Below, one piece after another: positions 16,175 to 22,836 of a stretch of 64,000 nucleotides of DNA. The stretch spans positions 744,001 through 808,000 of the forward strand of contig NZ_JABBGC010000002.1 of NCBI RefSeq assembly GCF_012927205.1. The letters are read 5' to 3'. The DNA is from Chitinophaga fulva. GTDB taxonomy: Bacteria; Bacteroidota; Bacteroidia; Chitinophagales; Chitinophagaceae. Within the stretch, counting starts at the first letter, position 1, and each line of letters begins with the position of its first letter. The position numbers and the translations under genes were made by a program. Below the pieces are notes generated by a model. It did no database searches. It saw nothing but the letters and a program-made list of their open reading frames with translations, and had not been told where the DNA came from.

Positions 16175-16410
16175 CGGGCGTAAAATTTTCTACTGGAGAA
16201 AACAAAAATATGCCAAATGCAGATAGTATTGATTTTCAACAAAATACACACCACCAGTGATAAATTAGTGTCCAGAAATGGCCATTGGTGTGCGGATATA
16301 AAACATATTCCTTCAAAAAACACTCCCTGAAAACTTGGAATTCATATTTTTTTGCGATTATTGCAATAAAATGCATATTTTTAGAAAATAATCTAAATCG
16401 CCCTGCGAAA

Positions 16411-16884
16411 ATGAGTCACTCTTTAAATATTGACAAATTAGACTTACAGATCATTTCAGAAATGTCAACAGATGCCGGTATCTCTTACGCCGAATTGGGG
16501 AAAAAGCTGTTTGTATCGGGCGGCACCATCCATGTGCGTATTAAGAAGCTGCATGAAATGGGCGTGATCAAAGGTACCCGGTTGCAGGTGAACCTGCGTG
16601 CGATTGGATACGATGTATTGGCTTTCATTGGTATTTACCTGGAGAAAAGTTCCCTGTATGAAAATGTGGCCAGGCAGTTGCTGAAAATACCGCAGATTGT
16701 ACGGTTAAATTACACAACCGGTGCCTATAGCATGTTTGCAGAGATTATTTGCCGGGACAGCGCAGAGCTGCGTAAGATATTACAGGACGATCTGCAACAT
16801 ATCAAGGGCATCGAGCGCACAGAAACGATTATTTCGCTGGAAGAAAGTTTCTCGCGGCCTGTCAACGTCAGTGAAATAAGTTAA
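16411..16884 (+). CDS. Lrp/AsnC family transcriptional regulator
   Basis: 157 residues. N-terminal winged helix (NIDKLDLQIISEMSTDAGIS, then ELGKKLFVSGGTIHVRIKKL as recognition region), then the RAM ligand-binding domain from about residue 70 (YDVLAFIGIYLEKS). The start is the ATG at 16411; an in-frame ATG at 16285 would add 42 AT-rich residues unlike the family. The 236-bp upstream gap (16175-16410) is very AT-rich and has no other gene. In this family autoregulation and amino-acid response are common. Confidence 0.9.
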   Translation: MSHSLNIDKLDLQIISEMSTDAGISYAELGKKLFVSGGTIHVRIKKLHEMGVIKGTRLQVNLRAIGYDVLAFIGIYLEKSSLYENVARQLLKIPQIVRLNYTTGAYSMFAEIICRDSAELRKILQDDLQHIKGIERTETIISLEESFSRPVNVSEIS

Positions 16885-16897
16885 CGATCATAACAGT

Positions 16898-16930
16898 GAA
16901 TGAAGGCATTACCGCCTTCATTCTTTTTTT
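16898..16930 (+). terminator. Rho-independent terminator of the Lrp gene
   Basis: GAATGAAGGC (16898-16907) pairs with GCCTTCATTC (16914-16923), followed by seven T. It is 13 bp after the stop. Confidence 0.88.
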
Positions 16931-16978
16931 CGACCTCCTTCTTCTCCCCTGATAACCCTTTTTGTTCCTTCCGGAAAT

Positions 16979-17023
16979 TTTGTGGATTCAAATTTTTTAT
17001 TATTTTTGTACCAATTAGTACAA
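16979..17023 (+). promoter_or_regulatory. Promoter and palindromic operator of the TetR gene
   Basis: TTTG (16979-16982), 18-bp spacer, TATTTTTG (17001-17008) as -7. The perfect-arm palindrome TTGTACCAATTAGTACAA (17006-17023) overlaps the -7 element and ends 7 bp before the TetR ATG. The same palindrome recurs before the next gene at 17636-17653, strong support for an operator. Confidence 0.75.
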
Positions 17024-17030
17024 TTTAATC

Positions 17031-17615
17031 ATGGCAGGAAGAAACCGCATATTTGACGAACAGGAAGTGATCCGCAAGGCAACGGCCGTGTTTTGGGAAC
17101 GGGGCTATGAGGCCACGTCTACCGAGGATTTGCTGACAGCCATGGGAATCGGGAAAGGCAGTTTTTACAATGCATTTCCCGGCGGCAAACAGGAGATTTT
17201 TGAAAAGACGCTGGAACAGTTCAGCACACGTGCGTTTAAAGACCTGAAAGCGACTGTTGCCAACGACGAAGACCCGGTGTCCGCTGTGCTGGATTTCTTC
17301 CGGAATATCGCGCAGGAAAGCCGGGCGGTGCATATGAAAGGCTGTTTTATGGGCAACGCGATCGCTGAGCTGACGCATACCGAACCGGCACTGGAACGGA
17401 AAGCGGTCCACCGCCTGCAGGAGATGGAACAACTGTTCACCGCTGTCATGGAGAAAGGCCAAAAAAGCGGACGGTTAAAAACCAAAACGCCGGCGCCCAC
17501 ACTGGCCAGGCACCTGGTGAACCTGTGGAACGGACTGAATATCACCCGCCGGATGTATCCTCATGCCGATGGACTGTCCGCGTTGATTGAATTGAATCTC
17601 TCCCCTATCTTCTAA
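17031..17615 (+). CDS. TetR/AcrR family transcriptional repressor
   Basis: 194 residues. Residues 1-50 (RNRIFDEQEVIRKATAVFWE, then TSTEDLLTAMGIGKGSFYNAF) are the TetR helix-turn-helix with the usual GKGSFYNAF recognition helix. The rest is an all-helical ligand domain with a single Cys-containing segment (MKGCFMGNAI), a pattern seen in the YxaF/LmrA-like TetR_C group. The operator palindrome just upstream implies autorepression, and the second copy implies control of the downstream hydrolase. Ligand unknown. Confidence 0.92.
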   Translation: MAGRNRIFDEQEVIRKATAVFWERGYEATSTEDLLTAMGIGKGSFYNAFPGGKQEIFEKTLEQFSTRAFKDLKATVANDEDPVSAVLDFFRNIAQESRAVHMKGCFMGNAIAELTHTEPALERKAVHRLQEMEQLFTAVMEKGQKSGRLKTKTPAPTLARHLVNLWNGLNITRRMYPHADGLSALIELNLSPIF

Positions 17616-17635
17616 TACATTTTTTTTCATCAATT

Positions 17636-17653
17636 TTGTACCAAATAGTACAA
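17636..17653 (+). promoter_or_regulatory. Second TetR operator, before the alpha/beta hydrolase gene
   Basis: TTGTACCAAATAGTACAA has the same TTGTAC/GTACAA arms and 6-bp spacing as the site before tetR, differing at one spacer base. It overlaps a CAATTTTG -7-like element (17631-17638) and lies 15 bp before the hydrolase ATG. Confidence 0.75.
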
Positions 17654-17668
17654 TTTAAAAGAAATCAT

Positions 17669-18523
17669 ATGAGCGCAACATCTTATCGTACCATCAATGT
17701 CAACAATCTGGAGATTTTTTACCGGGAAGCAGGTAACCCGAACGCCCCGGTGGTGCTATTACTGCACGGTTTTCCGTCTTCCTCCCACATGTACCGCCAC
17801 CTGATCCCGGCACTGGCGGAGGACTATCACGTGATAGCACCTGACTATCCCGGCTTTGGCTACAGCAGCAAACCATCAACGGATGTATTTACCTACACCT
17901 TCGATAACGTAGCGGCGGTTATGGAGCAGTTTATTATACAACTCGGCCTGACGAAGTTCCATTTGTATATGCAGGATTATGGCGGCCCTGTTGGTTTCCG
18001 CATCATTACCCGTCACCCTGAATGGGTGGACTCCCTGCTGATTCAAAACGCCAACGCCTATACGGAAGGACTGGGCCCGCACGTACAAGAGATAGGCCGT
18101 TTACGGGAGGCAGGCGATCCTGTAGCATTGGCGGCGGCGGTGGACCGTATGCTCACCCTTGAAGGGATGCGCACAGACAACCTGATTGGCGCCGCTGACC
18201 CATCCCGCATTTCGCCGGACAGCTGGACTTTTGACGCTGCCGTTATCGACAAACCCATACAACGGGTACTGTTTGATAATTACGGTTCCAACTTTCCGTT
18301 ATATCCAACATGGCAGGCATGGCTGCGCCAACACCAGCCACGTACACTGATCACATGGGGCAAAAATGACAATATTTTCCCGGGAGAAGGCGCCACCGCT
18401 TATCTCCGCGACGTGCCCGAAGCGGAGTTGCATTTATTTGACGGAGGACACTTTTTACTGGAGGAATACGGCGATGAAGTAGCCGCCTTGATCAAAACAT
18501 TTCTGAAGAAAGGGGAACAATAG
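17669..18523 (+). CDS. Alpha/beta-fold hydrolase, haloalkane dehalogenase/epoxide hydrolase-like
   Basis: 284 residues. Oxyanion-hole motif HGFPSSSHMYRHL (about 34-46), nucleophile elbow MQDYGGPVG (about 101-109) with Asp as nucleophile, acid region TWGKNDNIFPG (about 230-240), and catalytic His in FDGGHFLLEE (about 258). An Asp nucleophile places it with haloalkane dehalogenases and epoxide hydrolases rather than serine esterases. Start is the ATG at 17669; an upstream TTG reading would begin inside the operator. Predicted to be controlled by the TetR gene before it. Confidence 0.87.
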   Translation: MSATSYRTINVNNLEIFYREAGNPNAPVVLLLHGFPSSSHMYRHLIPALAEDYHVIAPDYPGFGYSSKPSTDVFTYTFDNVAAVMEQFIIQLGLTKFHLYMQDYGGPVGFRIITRHPEWVDSLLIQNANAYTEGLGPHVQEIGRLREAGDPVALAAAVDRMLTLEGMRTDNLIGAADPSRISPDSWTFDAAVIDKPIQRVLFDNYGSNFPLYPTWQAWLRQHQPRTLITWGKNDNIFPGEGATAYLRDVPEAELHLFDGGHFLLEEYGDEVAALIKTFLKKGEQ

Positions 18524-18536
18524 TAACAGTCCTCAA

Positions 18537-18574
18537 AGGCCGGTCGGCATACGTGATGGTATGCCGACCGGCCT
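18537..18574. terminator. Bidirectional terminator hairpin
   Basis: AGGCCGGTCGGCATAC (18537-18552) pairs perfectly with the 16 bases at 18559-18574 around a 6-nt loop, between two convergent genes. U-runs are short, so termination strength is inferred from the stem. Confidence 0.75.
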
Positions 18575-18577
18575 TCA

Positions 18578-19759
18578 TTATTCCTGTGCGAGTTTCCGGG
18601 CATCGCGGGTACCAGCATACAGCTCGTATTCCAACAGCCGGCAATCGAGCGTACTGTTATAAAACTCTATCCGGCGTTTGGCTTTGAGGCCTATTTTCTT
18701 GGCCAGATCGAGGTTGCCGGTGAAGATGTAACCGGTATAACCACCACAACGTTGTTTCATAAAATCACCGATACGGCCGTAGGTTTCTTCCAGCTCGGTG
18801 ATTTCTCCCAGGCGCAGGCCATACTCGGGGTTCATATACACCACTCCGCCCCCTTCGGCAGGCACGGGCGTAGCTGCAAAATCGCAGACGGAAAATGTGA
18901 TCATATCCGCCACACCTGCTGCACGGGCGTTTTTCCGGGCATTCTCCACCGCCAGCGGGCTCAGGTCTGTAGCGATGATCTTCAATTCCGGCACATCTAC
19001 AATCTGGCTTTCCAGCAGGCCGCGTTCCTGGAGGTATATCTTTTCATCGTATCCCAGCAAGTGCATAAAGGCGTAGTTATCACGGAACAGGCCCGGACGG
19101 CTGTTGGTGGCAATCAACGCCGCTTCAATGGCAACGGTGCCGGAGCCGCACATCGGGTTGATAAAAGGCGAGCGGCGGTCCCAGCGGCTAGCCAGGATAG
19201 TGGCTGCAGCCAGCCCTTCCAGCATCGGTGCTTTTCCGGGTATTTTACGATAGCCGTGGCGGCCGAGCGAATCACCGGAGGTGTCGATGAATATTTCCGC
19301 ATGTTCGTTTTTCCAGAACAGGTGGACCACGGCGCCGCTCAGCTCAGCCCCTGTAGAAGGGCGTTTGCCGGTCTTTTCGCGCATACGGTCTATCACCGCA
19401 TCTTTCACCCGCAGGTTGGCGAACATGCTGTTATTGATGGTTTCATTCTGTACATTGCTGGTAATGGAGAAGTATCCGTCAGCCGGGAGTATGGTTTCCC
19501 AGGGATATGATTTCAGTTCCCTGTAAATATCATCAGCATTAAAGGCTTCAAACTGCTGGAGACTGTATAGTACCTGGCTGGCGCAGCGCAGGTGGAGATT
19601 TAAGCGGATACATTCATTGACAGAGGCTAACAGGCGTACACCTGTTACAAAAGTTTCTTCAACTGTAAAACCCAGTTCTTTTATTTCCTGTTCGAGGTAA
19701 GGTGTCAACCGCTTATGACAGGTGACGGTTACCGGTGCTTTCTTTGTATATAAAGACAT
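18578..19759 (-). CDS. THUMP-domain class I RNA methyltransferase (RlmL/YpsC-like)
   Basis: About 393 residues from the ATG at 19759 (in-frame ATGs at 19762 and 19795 are alternatives). N-terminal THUMP region (about 30-150), then a Rossmann methyltransferase: INPMCGSGTVAIEAALIA as SAM loop, LKIIATDLSPLAVENARKNA, and catalytic-type motif VYMNPEYGLRLG. The usual NPPY reads NPEY here, as in several homologues of this group. These enzymes make m2G in 23S rRNA or related modifications. Downstream of map on the same strand, with an AT-rich hairpin between them. Confidence 0.87.
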   Translation of the reverse strand: MSLYTKKAPVTVTCHKRLTPYLEQEIKELGFTVEETFVTGVRLLASVNECIRLNLHLRCASQVLYSLQQFEAFNADDIYRELKSYPWETILPADGYFSITSNVQNETINNSMFANLRVKDAVIDRMREKTGKRPSTGAELSGAVVHLFWKNEHAEIFIDTSGDSLGRHGYRKIPGKAPMLEGLAAATILASRWDRRSPFINPMCGSGTVAIEAALIATNSRPGLFRDNYAFMHLLGYDEKIYLQERGLLESQIVDVPELKIIATDLSPLAVENARKNARAAGVADMITFSVCDFAATPVPAEGGGVVYMNPEYGLRLGEITELEETYGRIGDFMKQRCGGYTGYIFTGNLDLAKKIGLKAKRRIEFYNSTLDCRLLEYELYAGTRDARKLAQE

Positions 19760-19800
19760 CATCCGGCAAATGTAGCCATTTTGGAATTTGATCATTTAGA

Positions 19801-19853
19801 TATTTAGATATTTGATTATTGAGGGGTTCCTTCAATAACCAAATATCTAAATA
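19801..19853. repeat. AT-rich long hairpin with iterated words
   Basis: 22-bp arms (19801-19822 and 19832-19853) with one mismatch and a 9-nt loop. The arm contains the word ATATTTAG/ATATTTG more than once, and the same word continues outside both arms (ATTTAGA at 19794, ATATCTAAAT at 19859). Similar in form to the elements at 33910-33960 and 54944-55023. Lies between map and the THUMP methyltransferase, so it could dampen read-through. Confidence 0.6.
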
Positions 19854-19862
19854 CCAAAATAT

Positions 19863-20621
19863 CTAAATTTCGTTATCTGCTGTGAGGATGATGGGGGCGC
19901 CATCCGTGATGACGATGGTATGTTCGTGCTGAGCCACAAATCCGCCTTTATTGCCGATAAGCGTCCAGCCATCATTAGCCTGGTTAGCATAGTTGGAGCG
20001 GGTGGAGATAAACGTTTCCACGGCCACTACACTGTTTTTACGGAAACGTTCCTTATTGCGTCTTTCGTAGCAGTTGAGAATATCTTCCGGGGGCTCATGC
20101 AGGCCTCTGCCTACACCATGGCCCGCGAGATTACGGATAACCGTAAAACCGGCTTTAGCGGCTTCCTTTTCTATCAGTTTTCCAATGTCAGCGATTTTTA
20201 CGCCGCCACGGATCTGGCTGAGCGCTTTGTACAAGATATCGCGGGAAGCGTTGACCAGCGGCAGGTGCTGATGCAGGTCATTGCCTAATACAAACGAACC
20301 GCCATTATCTGCCCAGAATCCATCCAGCTCTGCAGACACGTCGATATTCACCAGATCACCTTCCTGCAGGATCTTGGTAGCATGAGGAATACCATGTGCT
20401 ATTTCGTTGTTGATGCTGATGCAGGTCCATCCGGGAAAACCGTAGGTGAGCTTGGGTGCAGATTTAGCGCCATACCGCTGCAATACTTCCCCGCCAAATT
20501 CATCCACTTCTTTTGCAGACATACCGGGCCTGGCGTAGTTGCGCATTTCCTTCAACGTAACGGCCACTACTTCGCTGATCCTTTTCATTCCTTGTAATTC
20601 CGCTTCTGATGTAATTGACAT
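19863..20621 (-). CDS. map: Type I methionine aminopeptidase
   Basis: 252 residues. Removes initiator Met from nascent proteins in the cytosol. Metal ligands are visible: Asp in VNIDVSAELDGFWADNG (two Asp, about 93 and 104), His in NLAGHGVGRGLHEPP (about 167), Glu in VAVETFIS (about 200), and Glu/His in VAQHEHTIVIT (about 231). Length is normal for the short type I form. Start MSITSEAEL. Confidence 0.95.
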   Translation of the reverse strand: MSITSEAELQGMKRISEVVAVTLKEMRNYARPGMSAKEVDEFGGEVLQRYGAKSAPKLTYGFPGWTCISINNEIAHGIPHATKILQEGDLVNIDVSAELDGFWADNGGSFVLGNDLHQHLPLVNASRDILYKALSQIRGGVKIADIGKLIEKEAAKAGFTVIRNLAGHGVGRGLHEPPEDILNCYERRNKERFRKNSVVAVETFISTRSNYANQANDGWTLIGNKGGFVAQHEHTIVITDGAPIILTADNEI

Positions 20622-20695
20622 AGCTGCTGTTTTTGGTCATAATAAAGGTAGCGAAAGCATCGCAAACCGTCAAAAGTGATGACGGTCGTCACCAC

Positions 20696-21238
20696 TTAAA
20701 ACGCAATATACTTCACTGGTACATGGTCCGTCAGCCACACATTGTTGGCCGACCGGAAAAAGGTAATGCCATCCCGGAACATCCGGCCACTATGGATGGT
20801 GAGTATCACCGGCAGGCCTCTGCGGGCGCCGACAGCGGTGGCCGTATCCTTTTGTTCAGAAAGGTGTACATGGTGACGGCTCATTTTGAGCAGTCCCTCC
20901 TGCCGGATCGCCTGCATGAATTTACCGACAGTGCCATGGTACAGATATTCCGGCGGAGTGGCCGTTTCAAGGTCCAGCGACACATTGATGGAATGTCCCT
21001 GGTTAGCCCGGATGCGGGTGTTGTCTTCATTCAGCGCAAAACGTTGTTTCTCGCACTCCGCAACCACTATCAGCAGTTCTTCCATGCTGAATCGCTGGCC
21101 TTTGCGGGCAGCTTTGCCCATCAGTTCCTGTACATCGGCCCAGCCCTGGTCATCCAGTTGCAGACCAATCGTTTCCGGGCTATGCCGGAGTACAAGGCTC
21201 ATGAATTTGCTGATATTTTTTCTTCTTTTCTGGTCCAT
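20696..21238 (-). CDS. kptA: RNA 2'-phosphotransferase (KptA/Tpt1)
   Basis: 180 residues. NAD+-dependent enzyme that moves an internal RNA 2'-phosphate to ADP-ribose, releasing ADP-ribose 1'',2''-cyclic phosphate and nicotinamide. Family motifs: ISKFMSLVLRHSPETIGL with the catalytic Arg-His (about 9-26), IRANQGHSI (about 81-89), YHGTVGKFMQAIRQEGL (about 100-116), and SRHHVHLS (about 121-128). The ATG overlaps the stop of the NADAR gene (TAATG at 21236-21240), so translation is probably coupled. Third gene of the PARG-NADAR-KptA operon. Bacterial KptA seldom has an obvious tRNA-splicing role, so an RNA-repair or ADP-ribosylation role is inferred. Confidence 0.95.
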   Translation of the reverse strand: MDQKRRKNISKFMSLVLRHSPETIGLQLDDQGWADVQELMGKAARKGQRFSMEELLIVVAECEKQRFALNEDNTRIRANQGHSINVSLDLETATPPEYLYHGTVGKFMQAIRQEGLLKMSRHHVHLSEQKDTATAVGARRGLPVILTIHSGRMFRDGITFFRSANNVWLTDHVPVKYIAF

Positions 21239-21786
21239 TATAATAATAGTTTATCCCTGACCGCCATCAGCGCATAACCCAGCAGGTTCTGGCCCTTCCA
21301 GCGCAGGGGGTTCTCCACGTGTTCGTTATCGGATTTCATACCGATGCCCCATATGGAATCTACCGGACTGGCTTCTACCAGTACACGGTCTTTGGTGTTC
21401 AATAAAAATGTTTTTAAGTCCGGATGCTGGGAAAATTTCAACAGGTTGCCAGCGATCACAATAGCAGATTTGTTTTCATCCCATACCACCGGATCGAATC
21501 GCTGCACCAATCTGCCAAGCTTCTTTGCTTCGGCGGGAGTTCTTGCTTTCAGGATGCGCTGAAGCGTTGCGTCGTCATTGAACAGACGCGCTTTTCCTGC
21601 CATCATCCAATGTTCTGCCGTGGGATAGGTAATACCGTTTTCCTTAAAAGGTGCTACCCACCACTGGCTAAAGCAGCTCTGGGTGACCGTTCCGTCGGCC
21701 GCAGGCTGATGCCCCCAGAAAAACAGGTACTTGATTTTATCTTTACGCTGATACTTTTCGATCAGCCATTGATTGTTATACGACAT
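21238..21786 (-). CDS. NADAR family protein (YbiA-like ADP-ribose N-glycosidase fold)
   Basis: 182 residues. Family features: YLFFWGHQP at the start of the fold, FSQWWVAPFKENGITYPTAEHWMMAGKA (read 40-67) with the conserved Y-x-T-x-E-H-W-M, KKLGRLVQRFDP, and DSIWGIGM near residue 145. NADAR proteins hydrolyse N-glycosidic ADP-ribose links; some reverse guanine ADP-ribosylation made by DarT-like toxins, others act on riboflavin intermediates. Overlaps the PARG gene by 11 bp upstream and kptA by 1 base downstream. The operon context favours ADP-ribose chemistry over riboflavin metabolism (inference). Confidence 0.9.
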   Translation of the reverse strand: MSYNNQWLIEKYQRKDKIKYLFFWGHQPAADGTVTQSCFSQWWVAPFKENGITYPTAEHWMMAGKARLFNDDATLQRILKARTPAEAKKLGRLVQRFDPVVWDENKSAIVIAGNLLKFSQHPDLKTFLLNTKDRVLVEASPVDSIWGIGMKSDNEHVENPLRWKGQNLLGYALMAVRDKLLL

Positions 21787-22627
21787 GGTTTGTTAGTTTG
21801 TTTTTAAATGTACGGATCGTGTCTTGCTTCTCTGTATTGTCGTACACGGCAAACACCACTTTTGAAAAGCGGTGACGGAAAGTGTCACTGTTCAATAGCG
21901 ATGCAAACCATCCGGCCACTTCTTCTTTATCGTTACGGAATACGCCACAGCCCCAGGCGCCGAGTATCAGCGTAGTCTGTTGCTGTGCCACCGCTACAGA
22001 CAACAGCTTCTCCATTCTGGCCAGCATCACTGGTTTGATACGACTGACATTTTCCGGTTCATTATCTTTCACGGCCCCTGCATTCACAGCTGGTGCTGTG
22101 ATAACAGATACAGTGTAATAATCCTCCAGCAGCTGATCAGCATCGTTGCGGAATACCGGCACCAGCGGGGAATAGATCATATGGTCCGTATAGAGGCAGC
22201 TGCCGTTGTTCCTGTTGATCTGGTACATCCCGCTCTGTTGTTGCAGGCAGGTATACAAACCGCTGGCCCGCGACAGTGCTTCTTCCTGTGCATGGGCACC
22301 TTTGAGAAAGCCACCACCGGGATTTTTAGCGGAAGCAAAATTCAGGCAGCAAACGTTGGTTTGTTTCTCTTTCACGACCAATCGATAAGCAGCTGCATAG
22401 GTGCTTTCGCCTGTCACCTCAATACGACCTTCCTCTTGAGACGGTTGGTGGTCCCGCTGAAGATAAACCGTTTCAAAATCATCCGGGCGGTATAATACTG
22501 TGTTGTTGGCGGCATATTGCAGGGCGGGCTGAATGTTTATTGTTTTTCCGTGGGGATTAACATAACTGCCACTGGAAAGGATATCCAATGTTTCCCAGGC
22601 AATCTTTGCCCTTGTTTGTTTTTTCAT
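21776..22627 (-). CDS. Microbial-type PARG (TIGR02452/DUF2263 macrodomain-like glycohydrolase)
   Basis: 283 residues. The PARG signature GGG-x7-QEE is complete: GGGFLKGAHAQEEALSR, residues 104-120, after NFASAKNP. A macrodomain-like fold follows (VITAPAVNAGAV, LILGAWGCGVFRND). Known members hydrolyse poly- or mono-ADP-ribose. First gene of the three-gene operon; its 3' end overlaps the NADAR start. A promoter and small palindrome lie upstream at 22703-22746. Confidence 0.92.
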   Translation of the reverse strand: MKKQTRAKIAWETLDILSSGSYVNPHGKTINIQPALQYAANNTVLYRPDDFETVYLQRDHQPSQEEGRIEVTGESTYAAAYRLVVKEKQTNVCCLNFASAKNPGGGFLKGAHAQEEALSRASGLYTCLQQQSGMYQINRNNGSCLYTDHMIYSPLVPVFRNDADQLLEDYYTVSVITAPAVNAGAVKDNEPENVSRIKPVMLARMEKLLSVAVAQQQTTLILGAWGCGVFRNDKEEVAGWFASLLNSDTFRHRFSKVVFAVYDNTEKQDTIRTFKNKLTNHVV

Positions 22628-22702
22628 ACTATCATTGTTTATACACCAGGTGATTGAAAGCGCATCAATGGGGTACTGCTTCCTATGCTGATGTTTTGTT
22701 TA

Positions 22703-22746
22703 CGTCATTCTGACGCAAAGTAAAACAATTTTATTTTACCAGACAA
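22703..22746 (-). promoter_or_regulatory. Promoter and palindrome of the PARG-NADAR-KptA operon
   Basis: On the minus strand: TTG (22744-22746), 20 bp, then TTACTTTG (22716-22723), which matches TAnnTTTG at 7 of 8. Directly downstream is a palindrome CGTCATTCTGACG (22703-22715), near the expected transcription start, where a repressor would block. The regulator is unknown. Confidence 0.5.
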
Positions 22747-22776
22747 CATTTTTTTCTTTTGGAGAGAATCGTACAT

Positions 22777-22803
22777 AAAAAACCCGGCCTGATCAGGGCC
22801 GGG
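22777..22803 (-). terminator. Rho-independent terminator of the cytochrome c lipoprotein gene
   Basis: CCCGGCC (22783-22789) pairs with GGCCGGG (22797-22803); on the minus strand the stem is followed by TTTTTTATG. It insulates this gene from the PARG operon promoter. Confidence 0.85.
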
Positions 22804-22836
22804 GCTGCAAAAATATACGTATAGTCTTTTACGTTG

